Shown here: one piece after another, positions 35,960 to 45,206 of the stretch | Numbering within the stretch: the stretch's first letter is position 1 | How the letters are laid out: each line of letters starts with the position of its first letter | Source: a virus | DNA: 61,043 bases | Reading direction: 5' to 3' (one strand) | IMG/VR virus record: IMGVR_UViG_3300025687_007811 | Location: 1-61,043 of that record | Position numbers and translations under genes: made by a program | The notes under the pieces: generated by a model | Told to the model about the DNA's origin: nothing | Seen by the model: the letters and a program-made list of their open reading frames with translations, nothing else | Databases searched by the model: none

Positions 35960-36543
35960 AAATTAAAACTTCTATAAAATGGACCTATTTGCCCTCTTAA
36001 ATATATGGTTTCTTCAAATATGTCAGAAAACGCCTTAAAAACTTCTTCATCTAAGTCTGTAAATCGCGATACCCTTTCTTTCCAAGAATTCTCAATATTC
36101 AGCCGTGAATCAATTTCCAAAAAATTAAGCAAATAATTATTACATTTTAAAATATCTTCATAAGAAACTAAACAAATATTGTTTGAATTATTTGATGCTG
36201 AAATCCATTTTTTGAACAAATTATTAATTCCAAAATCCAGCCTATGCTCTAGAATATATTCTATAGAGACATATTTAGGAATTTTATCATATGGTTGATT
36301 TAAATGTTTTAGATGATTTTTTATCCAATTGGGAGATTTTTTATTTCTTTTACAAAACGAAATAACGGCATTTATTGGATTAGAATGAATAAAAACTTGC
36401 TTATCGATATCTGTATTATTTATATCTAAAAATACATGAGGATTATGATCTTTATCAAAAACGTCAATATTTGTATTGCATTTGAAAAAATTAGTTATAA
36501 ATTTTAAACCGCTTCCACCATAAGAATAAAATCTAACTTTCAT
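35956..36543 (-). CDS. Sulfotransferase-like protein, degenerate
   Basis: 195 residues. YSYGGSGLKFITNFF resembles the phosphosulfate loop, and VFIHSNPINAVISFCKRN the R/S-containing 3'-phosphate segment (with N in place of R), so a sulfotransferase fold is likely but some key residues differ. Short compared with family members. Overlaps its neighbours by 4 bases. Function uncertain. Confidence 0.55.
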   Translation of the reverse strand: MKVRFYSYGGSGLKFITNFFKCNTNIDVFDKDHNPHVFLDINNTDIDKQVFIHSNPINAVISFCKRNKKSPNWIKNHLKHLNQPYDKIPKYVSIEYILEHRLDFGINNLFKKWISASNNSNNICLVSYEDILKCNNYLLNFLEIDSRLNIENSWKERVSRFTDLDEEVFKAFSDIFEETIYLRGQIGPFYRSFNL

Positions 36544-37403
36544 TTTAATACTCCCGGTGCAATATCTTGAATATGCCTAAACTTACCTTGGTCATGGTAT
36601 CCATCAGAAACTACCGGAATCTCAGTAATTTCGGACTGAATGATGTGTGCAAAAATACTAATGATTTCATTATCACCCCATCTATACTTATAGATACCGC
36701 CACTCTTATTTACCTCATTAATCCACAATTTCCAAATATTGGTATCAAACACGGATGTATCTATAACGTATGTATCGCACCAATCAAGAAAATGAAAAAG
36801 GTATGGGTCATTTTTAAGTAGAACTTCTTGAAGCTGGCCCGAAGAAACATCTATCTTGTTGCTTTCAACGAACCTTTTAGTAAAATCAAAAAGACCAATC
36901 CTAGTGTCTAAATGGCCTTGATGTGGGTGTCCGTTCTTTAATCTTTTCCCGACAAAAAAGGCACCGATTTTATTACCGCTATCTTTTAGGATTTGTATCG
37001 GATCAAAATCAACAATCTTATTATATCCAGACTCATCATCATGAGTGATAATGTAATCGTAAATTTCTAGATTTGTGCCGGAATAGCCATAAAGATTTGA
37101 GTTAAAATTACACATGTGTAAATAGCCAAGTCGGGATTTTGGAAAACTAGACCTAACATAGCTAAGATAGTGTTTATGGTAGTATAAATCTGTCTCTTCT
37201 ATATGCTCTGGTATTTTATAATCAACTTTTTTGAATTCAACATTTTGATTATAGGTTTCTATCTTCACATTATCGTATATGTCATCAAAATAAAACACCT
37301 TAACTGGATAATCGTATTTATGATTGAAATGGTCCCACAAAGATTTTAAGCTAAGCTCTATACACTTTGTTCTTGAGGAAATGTATACTATGCATGTTTT
37401 CAT
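36540..37403 (-). CDS. GT15-like glycosyltransferase
   Basis: 287 residues. LGYLHMCNFNSNLYGYSGTN and IYDYIITHDDES, followed by WINEVNKSGGIYKYRWGDNE, mirror the GT15 family (yeast Kre2/Ktr alpha-1,2-mannosyltransferases), including the catalytic-site ERWGD-like motif. GT15 is mainly eukaryotic; phage copies are uncommon in my knowledge. Would use GDP-mannose, a precursor also used by the epimerase in this operon. Confidence 0.65.
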   Translation of the reverse strand: MKTCIVYISSRTKCIELSLKSLWDHFNHKYDYPVKVFYFDDIYDNVKIETYNQNVEFKKVDYKIPEHIEETDLYYHKHYLSYVRSSFPKSRLGYLHMCNFNSNLYGYSGTNLEIYDYIITHDDESGYNKIVDFDPIQILKDSGNKIGAFFVGKRLKNGHPHQGHLDTRIGLFDFTKRFVESNKIDVSSGQLQEVLLKNDPYLFHFLDWCDTYVIDTSVFDTNIWKLWINEVNKSGGIYKYRWGDNEIISIFAHIIQSEITEIPVVSDGYHDQGKFRHIQDIAPGVLK

Positions 37404-38215
37404 AATTCACCAAGTGCTATTTTTAAACTTTTAATACCATCGTCCAAGGTAGGTAATCTACCGCTGTTTTTAGTTTTAACAAAATTTATAAAATCATTTA
37501 ACTGTAATGCGATCTTATCTATTTTCTGATTAAGGTCTAAATTAAAACAGTCATCATTTTTAAGCTTGCCGTAAGCAAATCTCTTTGGTTTTACATGATC
37601 GTAAGAAAAGTAAGACGAGTCTATGTTAACAATATGATTACTGAAAACAAGATCTATATTACAAGTGGAGTAATTTCGTCCAAAACCAACATTGTATGAT
37701 CTAATTTCAAGAGGGTCTTCTTCTAAAACAAATCTTGCCAAATCAATGTCATGAACGGAAAGGTCTAAATTGACATCAACTCCATGATTTGAGTTTGGCG
37801 TTTTGCCAAGTCTTTGAAATCTTATAAACTTACAGTCTTTTAGTCTTTCAAGATCTTTGTTGTATCTTTCACAGTATCCAACAATTATATTGGAATATGA
37901 GGATGAGGGTATGTCATTGATTTCATTCAGTGATGAAACAACGGGCTTCTCAACAAGCATTGGAATATTGAAATGAGAATAATATCTTATTTGATTAATA
38001 TGATCTTTAGGAGGGGTGCATATTATTACAAAATCAGCATCATCGCAGTCTTTATTTACCGATATTTTGTTTGAGTATTTGTTATAAACCGGAGACTCTA
38101 ATGCGTTTTTGGGGTTTATATCTTCAATAAAAACGTGTGAAATCAAGCTATTAATGCAACACTTTTCTGCATAAATCATTCCCATTTTTCCGCCACCAAT
38201 AATTTTAGCTATCAT
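37400..38215 (-). CDS. Gfo/Idh/MocA-family sugar oxidoreductase
   Basis: 271 residues. IIGGGKMGMIYAEK is the NAD loop; FVIICTPPKDH and MLVEKPVVSS are the conserved CTP and EKP motifs. The C-terminal substrate domain is shorter than usual. With the DegT aminotransferase, overlapping by 11 bases, it forms the classic dehydrogenase/aminotransferase pair that makes amino sugars on a nucleotide carrier. Confidence 0.82.
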   Translation of the reverse strand: MIAKIIGGGKMGMIYAEKCCINSLISHVFIEDINPKNALESPVYNKYSNKISVNKDCDDADFVIICTPPKDHINQIRYYSHFNIPMLVEKPVVSSLNEINDIPSSSYSNIIVGYCERYNKDLERLKDCKFIRFQRLGKTPNSNHGVDVNLDLSVHDIDLARFVLEEDPLEIRSYNVGFGRNYSTCNIDLVFSNHIVNIDSSYFSYDHVKPKRFAYGKLKNDDCFNLDLNQKIDKIALQLNDFINFVKTKNSGRLPTLDDGIKSLKIALGEL

Positions 38216-39005
38216 TGTATGACCCCTCTTCTATTCTTCTTGCAACTTCTTCTGCGATTGGGCAATTTCCAGTAATACCCCTTTTTATGTATGCTGGCTG
38301 ATCATAAACAACCTTTGGATAGTGTCCGTTTTGAGGTCCATAAATTCCTGTTTCTGCATTTATTCCAACCGAATGTAGTTTAATTCTTTCCAAAGCTAAT
38401 AAACATAATGGTTCCGCCAATCTAAAATTGAAACCAACGTGTTCGTGATTGTATTTCCCATCTTGTCCCTGATCACATATTGATCGTATTTTTTTCGCAT
38501 CAAGTCTTGAGTGTTTTGGAATACATATCATGCCACCCTCAAAAGTTGATACGTTCTTGGTCTTATAAAATGAAAAAGTTCCGCAGTCTCCAATAGTACC
38601 GCATCGACCAACACCAAAAGCCTGTGCTGTATCTTCTATTACGGGGATATTGTATTTGAGAGATATTCTCATTATTTCATCCATGTTGCAACTTCTGCCG
38701 TATAAGTGAACCGGAATGATCGCCCTTGTTCTTTTGGTTATCTTTTTTTCTATCTCTGCCGGATCAATCAGCAATGATTTAGGGTCTATATCAGCAAATA
38801 CTGGTTTTCCGCCGGAAATAACAATAGCATTAGATGTTGCGATGAAAGTAAGTGGCGTTGTAATAACTTCATCGCCGGGTTCCAAATCCATAGACCACAT
38901 AGCCGCTATAAGTGCTGATGTTCCACTGTTTACAGCTATACAATCTTGAAGATCGAATCTGTCTATTATGTATTTTTCGAATATGTCTCTAACTATTTGT
39001 GGCAT
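38205..39005 (-). CDS. DegT/DnrJ/EryC1-family sugar aminotransferase, short
   Basis: 266 residues. AVNSGTSALIAAMWSMDLEP, EDTAQAFG and FSFYKTKNVSTFEGGMI (PLP lysine in YKTKN) define the family. Usual length is about 370; the N-terminal residues before the substrate loop and part of the C-terminus are missing, so it may be truncated or a compact form. It would aminate a keto-sugar made by the adjacent oxidoreductase. Confidence 0.82.
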   Translation of the reverse strand: MPQIVRDIFEKYIIDRFDLQDCIAVNSGTSALIAAMWSMDLEPGDEVITTPLTFIATSNAIVISGGKPVFADIDPKSLLIDPAEIEKKITKRTRAIIPVHLYGRSCNMDEIMRISLKYNIPVIEDTAQAFGVGRCGTIGDCGTFSFYKTKNVSTFEGGMICIPKHSRLDAKKIRSICDQGQDGKYNHEHVGFNFRLAEPLCLLALERIKLHSVGINAETGIYGPQNGHYPKVVYDQPAYIKRGITGNCPIAEEVARRIEEGSYNDS

Positions 39006-39894
39006 AATTTGTCCTAAAAATAAAATCTAGATAAAAATCTGATACTATATTCATATCATTTGTTGATTCGTATTTGTTTGATGTCTTTTTTGAAAAATCC
39101 AACTCGGGTGGTGAGTAAAGACGTAGCGGCTTAAAATCCCAGTCTTCTTCTGTAATTATAGTCGCTCCAAGCCCGGCCACTTCGAAAGTTCCGCCAGAAG
39201 ACGAGCATATAATATGACATCCAGCACCGCGAGCATCACAAACAACATTCGGACAATGATCAAGCCAAGCTAAGTGAATGAAATACTTTGACATTTTGTA
39301 TATCGAATAAAGTGTTTCTTGCGTGACATTACCAATATAACGTATTTTTTTATCCTTAGTTTTTTTCTCATATTCTCCGGCAATAACCAGTATATCATTG
39401 CTTGAAGAGTGTTCCTGAAAAAATCTTATATTCTCATTTAACCTCTTATGAGGTCTCCAAGACGATGCACAACACCATATATCTCCATTACACTCTAGTC
39501 TAGAACCTAAATCTGCTGTTATACTTTCAGCGGCTGCAATAGCTTCTAAATCAGCACCATTATGAATAACACAAGCGTTTGGATGCTCTGAAAAATATCT
39601 AGTAACCAATTCTTTGTTAAAATTTGATTGAAAAATTACTCCATGTGCGTTTCTGTATGTTTGCAATATAGGGTGGTTTTGTGCTACCCAGTTTTGATCG
39701 GTATTGAAGTATATGCCATCCAGTCTTTGATAAATTTCACCAGTACCTGATGATGAAAATATGAAAGATAGTTTCTTTCTAGATGACTGATCGATGGTAA
39801 CGCCTTTTCTCAGCATGTATTTCAACAATTTGTGACCAAAGGAGTTGGGTCCAGAATTAGATGCTGGAGAATAGTTTTCAATACAAAGGTTCAT
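38989..39894 (-). CDS. GT4-like glycosyltransferase
   Basis: 301 residues. GVIFQSNFNKELVTRYF, VIHNGADLEAI, WRPHKRLNENIRFF and HLAWLDHCPNVVCDARGAGC give the GT-B layout of GT4 transferases (donor site E replaced by D in the last block). Overlaps neighbours by 17 bases each side. Acceptor unknown. Confidence 0.75.
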   Translation of the reverse strand: MNLCIENYSPASNSGPNSFGHKLLKYMLRKGVTIDQSSRKKLSFIFSSSGTGEIYQRLDGIYFNTDQNWVAQNHPILQTYRNAHGVIFQSNFNKELVTRYFSEHPNACVIHNGADLEAIAAAESITADLGSRLECNGDIWCCASSWRPHKRLNENIRFFQEHSSSNDILVIAGEYEKKTKDKKIRYIGNVTQETLYSIYKMSKYFIHLAWLDHCPNVVCDARGAGCHIICSSSGGTFEVAGLGATIITEEDWDFKPLRLYSPPELDFSKKTSNKYESTNDMNIVSDFYLDFIFRTNYATNS

Positions 39895-40717
39895 ATGGCT
39901 TCCTACTTCTAATAATGTTGGCTAAATTGGTTTGCTCAACCGCATGTGTTTTATCTACATTATCCCCAAGTTTATTATACACATACAGATTCTTATCAAT
40001 ATACTTAGACCTTGATCCAGATATCTCAAGAACAGGCAGCATTATAGCTTGATCATAAGCGTATTTAAAATACGATCCATGAACCATTAGGTCAAACAAA
40101 GCAATTTCTTTCCAGATGTGGAACTTAAACGTTCTTAAATGAGACGCTCTCCATCTGTCTTGCCTGAAAGAGTTATTCTTAATTACATCCTGCGGATACT
40201 CAGAAGGTTCCACCCCCATGCGACGGTAGAGACCGTTTGCAAAATATGAATAACTTCCATACGTAGAAACACAGTCGTAATTACTGTATACATGATCAAG
40301 ATGATTTAAAACATTTGGACTTGAAAACCAATCATCACCATCAACCAGAATAACAACATCTTCATCATTGATATCACTATTTTGAATTGCATTTACTATA
40401 TTTTCTAGAGCGTATTTTCTTTCTTGGTTTGTTATGACTGAACAGTTTTCAAAATTACCCTCTTCTAAAACAGTATTAAGCATTAAGTTACTTGAATCGC
40501 AAGAGCAGTCATCTATAAAAATTACTTTAAAATTAGAGTATTTTTGGTTTAATGACACATAGGCATTGATGGCGATAAAATTCTCAATATTCCTAAACGG
40601 AGTAACTATTACAAATCTGGTATTTTCATTACTACTTTCATCAATATCAGGAAGATTTACATTCCATATATGAAATTGATTACTTAAAAAGTTTTTTACT
40701 CTATCACTTAAATTCAT
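39878..40717 (-). CDS. GT2-family glycosyltransferase
   Basis: 279 residues. FVIVTPFRNIENFIAINAYV, IFIDDCSCDSSN and VVILVDGDDWFSSPNVLNHL are the GT-A nucleotide-sugar and DxD metal motifs of family 2. No membrane segments, so a soluble transferase adding single sugars. Early in the minus-strand operon. Confidence 0.87.
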   Translation of the reverse strand: MNLSDRVKNFLSNQFHIWNVNLPDIDESSNENTRFVIVTPFRNIENFIAINAYVSLNQKYSNFKVIFIDDCSCDSSNLMLNTVLEEGNFENCSVITNQERKYALENIVNAIQNSDINDEDVVILVDGDDWFSSPNVLNHLDHVYSNYDCVSTYGSYSYFANGLYRRMGVEPSEYPQDVIKNNSFRQDRWRASHLRTFKFHIWKEIALFDLMVHGSYFKYAYDQAIMLPVLEISGSRSKYIDKNLYVYNKLGDNVDKTHAVEQTNLANIIRSRKPYEPLY

Positions 40718-41576
40718 TGTTTACTTCCTTCCAAAAAAAATCAGGTCTTCCCTTTAAATAATCCTCGGTATTTGAATTAAACCAATCTTCTGATGCGTGC
40801 TGAACATTACTGTTAATAACTAAATTTAGTCCTAAAAGTTTAGCTTCTATTGTGCATCTTGGACATGTGTCTTCTATTATTGGAAGAAAAACCATACCGG
40901 TATATTGCGAAAGTCTTTTTATATGATCATAGTATGGCTCAATTGGCAGAATGTCAAAATCTAAATTGTTTAATCTACAAAAATCAACCGCCTGATTAAG
41001 TCCTTTAGCCATACTGTGCCACCCCCCATAACCCTGAAGAATGGCATACTTATTATTCTTTGGTTCAGTTCTCAAGCGAGAAAATAAACTAAAATCATCC
41101 TTCATGAAACAGGAGCTTAATATTCTGGTTTTATCAATTTTTAATTCAATGTGCTGCAAAAATACATCTCTCTGTTTCTCTGACATAAAAAAGATTAAAG
41201 CGTCTTCTGCTATTTTGGTATAAATTTTTCTTATTATCGGAATAGCTGGACATCTGCATTGCTCTTTATTCCCTAATACAAAATGTGGAATAGTTCCTCT
41301 ATACGGACAATAATTATAGTCAAACTCTATTTTGACAATATTCTTCAGACTTAACAGGTTTTTTATCTCTTGGGAATTTAAATCAAACTGGTACAGGTGG
41401 GTTATATTGCCCAGTATCCAAACACTATCTCTGTACCTGTCTATTAAATCTGATGTAAGATCTGAACATCTAAGCATTAGCACATTTTCTAAATTAGGTT
41501 CCATTATAGCCTTATTGGTTAAACTCGTTCCACCAATCTCTATATTGGAATCATCAACAAAAACATAATCCATCAT
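40704..41576 (-). CDS. Glycosyltransferase-like protein, first gene of the glycan operon
   Basis: 290 residues. NNKYAILQGYGGWHSMAKGL and MVFLPIIEDTCPRCTIEAKL, then LGLNLVINSNVQHASEDWF, fit a GT4-like donor domain (E-x7-E replaced by D/E pattern). The N-terminal half lacks a clear motif. Start at 41576 or one codon later. Its promoter must lie in 41577-42100. Confidence 0.6.
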   Translation of the reverse strand: MMDYVFVDDSNIEIGGTSLTNKAIMEPNLENVLMLRCSDLTSDLIDRYRDSVWILGNITHLYQFDLNSQEIKNLLSLKNIVKIEFDYNYCPYRGTIPHFVLGNKEQCRCPAIPIIRKIYTKIAEDALIFFMSEKQRDVFLQHIELKIDKTRILSSCFMKDDFSLFSRLRTEPKNNKYAILQGYGGWHSMAKGLNQAVDFCRLNNLDFDILPIEPYYDHIKRLSQYTGMVFLPIIEDTCPRCTIEAKLLGLNLVINSNVQHASEDWFNSNTEDYLKGRPDFFWKEVNNEFK

Positions 41577-42101
41577 CCACCCCCTTAGACCCCCATCGAA
41601 ATTGGTTGATCTAAAAATTAAGAGAAATCAAAACTCACCGTTAAACCAGCCCAACACTGAACACTTTGCAAGAAAGGGAAAAGGGTTATTAGTCAACACT
41701 AAAACTCGTTTAAGGTAAGACATACTGTCCCCGCCACCATTCCCGGTAGCGAAGACAAACAGGTAATAAAAAATAAAACCCTAGAAGAAAAAAATCTTAA
41801 CTTTAAAGCAGGGATGATTGATGATCTACAATTATGTCTCTTGGATCAACCGTTTCCGGGAGAAGATCAACGTTGGAGGCTCTTTGGGTTTCTCATTATT
41901 AACCTACGCACACCCCTACTTCTCTTTTTTCTTGCCTTCTGTTGGCTGTAAGCCGGGAAAAGAGTAACCGACACTACACTATATCCCCAGAATCACCGAA
42001 TTTTCAGATTTTCAGAAGAATTTTCGAATCTTGCCGAGCGGTCAAGGGTATAATGGGTTAGTAATTTAATTGAGTTGACGCAAAAACGAAAGGAAAAACG
42101 A
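41577..42101. other. Divergent intergenic region
   Basis: 525 bases between the minus-strand glycan operon and the plus-strand SSB operon, the only long gap of its kind. It holds a GGTATAATGG box at 42047-42056 facing right, a possible 45-codon frame at 41814 and many short A/T tracts. No tRNA or strong hairpin is evident. Divergent promoters are expected here. Confidence 0.5.
41814..41951 (+). CDS. Possible 45-residue membrane peptide
   Basis: ATG 41814 (AGCAGGG just upstream) to TAA 41949-41951. Acidic/polar first half, then a hydrophobic end (LLLFFLAFCWL). No homologue recognised; supported only by a weak ribosome site. Confidence 0.3.
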   Translation: MIDDLQLCLLDQPFPGEDQRWRLFGFLIINLRTPLLLFFLAFCWL

Positions 42102-42407
42102 ATGACTCAAAGAGAATTTTTAGTTGCTTTAAAGAGCACGGTGAACAGTTATCGGTGGGTTTATGAGGGAAATTCACTTGTTGGTACTGCTAAGTATGGT
42201 GCTGACAGGGGCGTAACTTACAACCCAGTTACGGCGGTTGCCAGAACGTTGCGTGTCGGCAATTACCCTAACACAAAGGCAGGAACAAGTCATGCAGCAA
42301 AAGCACTTGGCTTAACTGATGGATTGGTATCGGCTGTTTTATCGCAGTCAAACAGAGGTCACGCACAAATTATTCGCGGAAAACTACTAGAAACACTTTT
42401 TAACTAA
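42102..42407 (+). CDS. Hypothetical protein upstream of SSB
   Basis: 101 residues from ATG 42102 with AAAGGA upstream. MTQREFLVALKSTVNSYRWV, GVTYNPVTAVARTL and AAKALGLTDGLVSAVLSQSN suggest a small helical regulator-like fold conserved in phages. Function unknown; probably co-transcribed with the SSB gene 10 bases downstream. Confidence 0.6.
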   Translation: MTQREFLVALKSTVNSYRWVYEGNSLVGTAKYGADRGVTYNPVTAVARTLRVGNYPNTKAGTSHAAKALGLTDGLVSAVLSQSNRGHAQIIRGKLLETLFN

Positions 42408-42417
42408 GGAACGAAGA

Positions 42418-42762
42418 ATGAAACCGAATGAAGTAAAGTTTATTGGAAACTTGGTAAAAGACCCTCAAATTTTTGAAGGTCAAGACGGAGCTAAGTTTGG
42501 TCGCATGAGAATTGCGGTCAATACAAAGATTCGTGATCTAGAGGAAACCCTATATATTGACGTTAAAATCAATGACTACGCTATGCGTGATATTGAGTAT
42601 TTTGATGTCAAGAAAGGAAACAGGGTATTTGTCTCAGGACGACTTGTTCAGGAAGAATACAATGATGCAGATGGACGTGAAATCCGCGTTGTTGTTGTTA
42701 GAGCGGACAATATCTTCAAGATCGCAACCAAGCAGGCACAAGAAGAAGGCTCTGACTTCTAA
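42418..42762 (+). CDS. ssb: Single-stranded DNA-binding protein
   Basis: 114 residues with an OB fold: NEVKFIGNLVKDPQIFEG, GRMRIAVNTKIRDLEETLYI, and KGNRVFVSGRLVQEEYND, the SSB landmarks (strand 1, beta-hairpin, GxL). It lacks a long acidic tail but ends EEGSDF, a plausible partner-binding tip. Protects single strands during replication and recombination. Overlaps its downstream neighbour by one base. Confidence 0.88.
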   Translation: MKPNEVKFIGNLVKDPQIFEGQDGAKFGRMRIAVNTKIRDLEETLYIDVKINDYAMRDIEYFDVKKGNRVFVSGRLVQEEYNDADGREIRVVVVRADNIFKIATKQAQEEGSDF

Positions 42763-43001
42763 TGAGGACTGACAAAGTATCTGTAGTTTTAAGAAATGAC
42801 AAAGAACTAACATTTATTCTTGAGCACTCAAAGGCTGGTGAATTAATGGACCAGTTCTATGAACTATGTTCTGAGGGATTACTGGATAATCTACTAGAGG
42901 TTGTTGTAGCGTCTAATGACGAAAAGGCTAACGATACAGTTCTGATTAAATGTGATGAAATTGTTTATATGCGTCGTATTAAAGTTGACGGTTATGAATA
43001 A
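42762..43001 (+). CDS. Small hypothetical protein
   Basis: 79 residues, coupled to SSB (TAATG). Alpha/beta, acidic (LMDQFYELCSEGLLDNLLEV). Not recognised. Confidence 0.6.
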   Translation: MRTDKVSVVLRNDKELTFILEHSKAGELMDQFYELCSEGLLDNLLEVVVASNDEKANDTVLIKCDEIVYMRRIKVDGYE

Positions 43002-43179
43002 GAAATCTAAAGAAAAGAAAAAGTATCAACGAAAAAATAAAGTGAAAGAAAAGCTACAAAACCGTAGAGAGAAAATTAGGGAAGAGATCAGGGTTCAAAA
43101 GCTGTTGAATAGAATGATGTTTGAATCCGAGGAAAAAATTCAACCATACAGAAAAAACACCGATGAAACTGAATCTTAA
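42994..43179 (+). CDS. Very basic small protein
   Basis: 61 residues from ATG 42994. Dominated by Lys/Arg (KKSKEKKKYQRKNKVKEKLQ), likely a nucleic-acid-binding helix. Overlaps both neighbours, 8 and 17 bases. Not recognised. Confidence 0.55.
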   Translation: MNKKSKEKKKYQRKNKVKEKLQNRREKIREEIRVQKLLNRMMFESEEKIQPYRKNTDETES

Positions 43180-44224
43180 CTGCCCAATAAATACAACGTC
43201 ATACGGTTACGTTTCGTCCTTCTTTATGAAGGAGTTGAAAGATATTGGGTGTGACCTTCGTTATATTCCAATATCTCAAAACAGTCCTGATGAAAATTTA
43301 ATAAAAGACCTAGAGCCGGTTCTTTCTCGTCAGGACTTTCATCATAATTCGCCATGTCTAAAGATATGGCACCAACACGGCCTTTTCCCATCATACGGGA
43401 AGGGGCCGTTTTTTGGCTTTCCCATATTTGAGTTAGACGAATTTAACGAAACGGAAAAGTTTTCGCTAAACTACCCGGATCATTTGATCGTTTGCTCACA
43501 GTGGGCAAAAGAGATTGTGAATAAAAACAATACACATGTTGTTCCACTTGGCTATAATGATGCCGTGTTTAAGCCAACATCAATGCCGAGCATGGACTTA
43601 ACTGTATTTGGTAATTTTGGCAAGTTTGAATTAAGAAAAGGTCATGATATACTAGCAGACGCCTTTCACAAAGCGTTTCAAAACGACAAAGACGTTCTTC
43701 TGGTTATGATGCCGCACAACTTCTTTTTAGATCAAAAAGAAACAAATGAATGGACATCAAAATATCTTCCTCTACTAGACGGTAAGATTCAGTTCGTTCC
43801 GCGACTGAAAACCCAAGATATGGTGTATAATATTATAGGGCAAATTCATTGTGGAGTATTCCCATCAAGGGCTGAAGGATGGAATCTCGAAGCCTTAGAA
43901 ACACTAGCCTGTGGAAAACACCTAATTATTACCAATTGTACTGGTCATACGGAATTCTGTAATAGTGATAATTCTCTTCTTATTGAAATGAACTCTGGAA
44001 AAGAAATCGCGTTTGACAATAAGTTTTTCAAATCCGGTGTCGGACGATGGAATTCTTTTGGTGATGACGAGTTTGATCAGCTAGTTGAACACTTGAGGTT
44101 TATACACAAGAAAAGAAAAGAAGGTAGCCTTGCGGTAAATACTGCCGGAATAAAAACGTCATTAGAATTCACTTGGGCTAAATCATCTCAAAAACTATTC
44201 AATGTAATTAAAGAGAATTCATAA
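43163..44224 (+). CDS. GT4-family glycosyltransferase
   Basis: 353 residues from ATG 43163. HVVPLGYNDAVFKP, FELRKGHDILADAFHKAF and FPSRAEGWNLEALETLACGK, a clear GT4 donor-site motif with E-x7-E, give strong support. It sits apart from the minus-strand glycan operon, next to SSB genes. Sugar and acceptor unknown; may glycosylate virion or host targets. Confidence 0.87.
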   Translation: MKLNLNCPINTTSYGYVSSFFMKELKDIGCDLRYIPISQNSPDENLIKDLEPVLSRQDFHHNSPCLKIWHQHGLFPSYGKGPFFGFPIFELDEFNETEKFSLNYPDHLIVCSQWAKEIVNKNNTHVVPLGYNDAVFKPTSMPSMDLTVFGNFGKFELRKGHDILADAFHKAFQNDKDVLLVMMPHNFFLDQKETNEWTSKYLPLLDGKIQFVPRLKTQDMVYNIIGQIHCGVFPSRAEGWNLEALETLACGKHLIITNCTGHTEFCNSDNSLLIEMNSGKEIAFDNKFFKSGVGRWNSFGDDEFDQLVEHLRFIHKKRKEGSLAVNTAGIKTSLEFTWAKSSQKLFNVIKENS

Positions 44225-44496
44225 TGTCAGAAAGAACCAGAAACGAAATAACATTTTACCTCAAAGACGATGGCAGTATTATCACTGAATATGCCTACGA
44301 GAATGTTGAAGCTTTTGCTTCTTTAATTAGTTGCTTGTTTTTAGGGGATCTGACTGAAGGTACAATCAATTATCTTATCAATCAATTTGATTTGCTTAAT
44401 GAAAAACGTGCCGTAACCCTTATGAATGAACTGTCCGTCAAATATTTTAAGAACAATCATGACGAACCCTTAATAAAGCCAAGCCAGTACAAGTGA
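44224..44496 (+). CDS. Hypothetical protein
   Basis: 90 residues, starts one base before the preceding stop. LKDDGSIITEYAYENVEAFA suggests a small strand-helix fold; the C-terminal half is helical. Not recognised. Confidence 0.6.
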   Translation: MSERTRNEITFYLKDDGSIITEYAYENVEAFASLISCLFLGDLTEGTINYLINQFDLLNEKRAVTLMNELSVKYFKNNHDEPLIKPSQYK

Positions 44497-44505
44497 GGTA
44501 CTAAC

Positions 44506-45117
44506 ATGTCAAGAAAAATAGCTTGGGAAAAATGGTGTAATGAAGAGCCGGAAGATCAAGTTCCAATGAACGATGATTTTATGGAAGATATAACAGAAGA
44601 TTTCGCTGCTGATTTTAATCTTAATTTCACTGACGCCTTTTTGTTTCAAAAAATCAATACACCTTTTGGCGAATTCCTTCCCGATGATCCAATGTGTCCT
44701 AACAACATGTTTGACTGCTGGGTTGCACATACGAACTTTCCAATAACTCAAGAGATAAGTGATATTATAGACAATCAAATTGAAGGCATTGGTGCATTCA
44801 AGGTAATGTCTAAATACAGATTCTTTATAGGCGTTGAAAGACTTTTTAGTTTTTCCGACGTTAGGCAGCAAATACAAAGGGTCTTGTGCGACGAATATGA
44901 TTTTGTAAAACTTAGTGTGGACAATCACAGTCAAATGCAGGAACTAAAAGAGACCTTTGGTTCAATTGGCGAAAATGAAAAATGGGCCGTTTTCCTTGGA
45001 CATGACAAAAAAGTACGTGTTCTAAGAATGTCTGAGTGTGTTTCCGAAGAAGATTATCAAGAAAAACTTGAGGAATTAAAATCCCTCAAAAACGGAAATA
45101 TTATCACTTGCGAATAA
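44506..45117 (+). CDS. Hypothetical protein
   Basis: 203 residues, GAGG upstream. DDPMCPNNMFDCWVAHTNFP and the repeated acidic helices do not match any family I know. It resembles small conserved proteins found upstream of structural genes in large phages. Cytoplasmic, no membrane segment. Confidence 0.6.
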   Translation: MSRKIAWEKWCNEEPEDQVPMNDDFMEDITEDFAADFNLNFTDAFLFQKINTPFGEFLPDDPMCPNNMFDCWVAHTNFPITQEISDIIDNQIEGIGAFKVMSKYRFFIGVERLFSFSDVRQQIQRVLCDEYDFVKLSVDNHSQMQELKETFGSIGENEKWAVFLGHDKKVRVLRMSECVSEEDYQEKLEELKSLKNGNIITCE

Positions 45118-45158
45118 TTAAAACGGAGTATATAAAAGTAGGATCTGGATTTTTTTGT

Positions 45159-45206
45159 TATTTTGGATATAATGGAAAATACCGATAAGTAATGGAGAAA
45201 GAATAA
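45159..45206 (+). promoter_or_regulatory. Probable promoter of a structural gene
   Basis: TATTTTGGATATAATGG, TATAAT at 45168-45173, followed by GGAG before ATG 45206. Similar to the TTTTGG-N-TATAAT elements of the endonuclease promoters. No clear -35 box. Confidence 0.5.
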
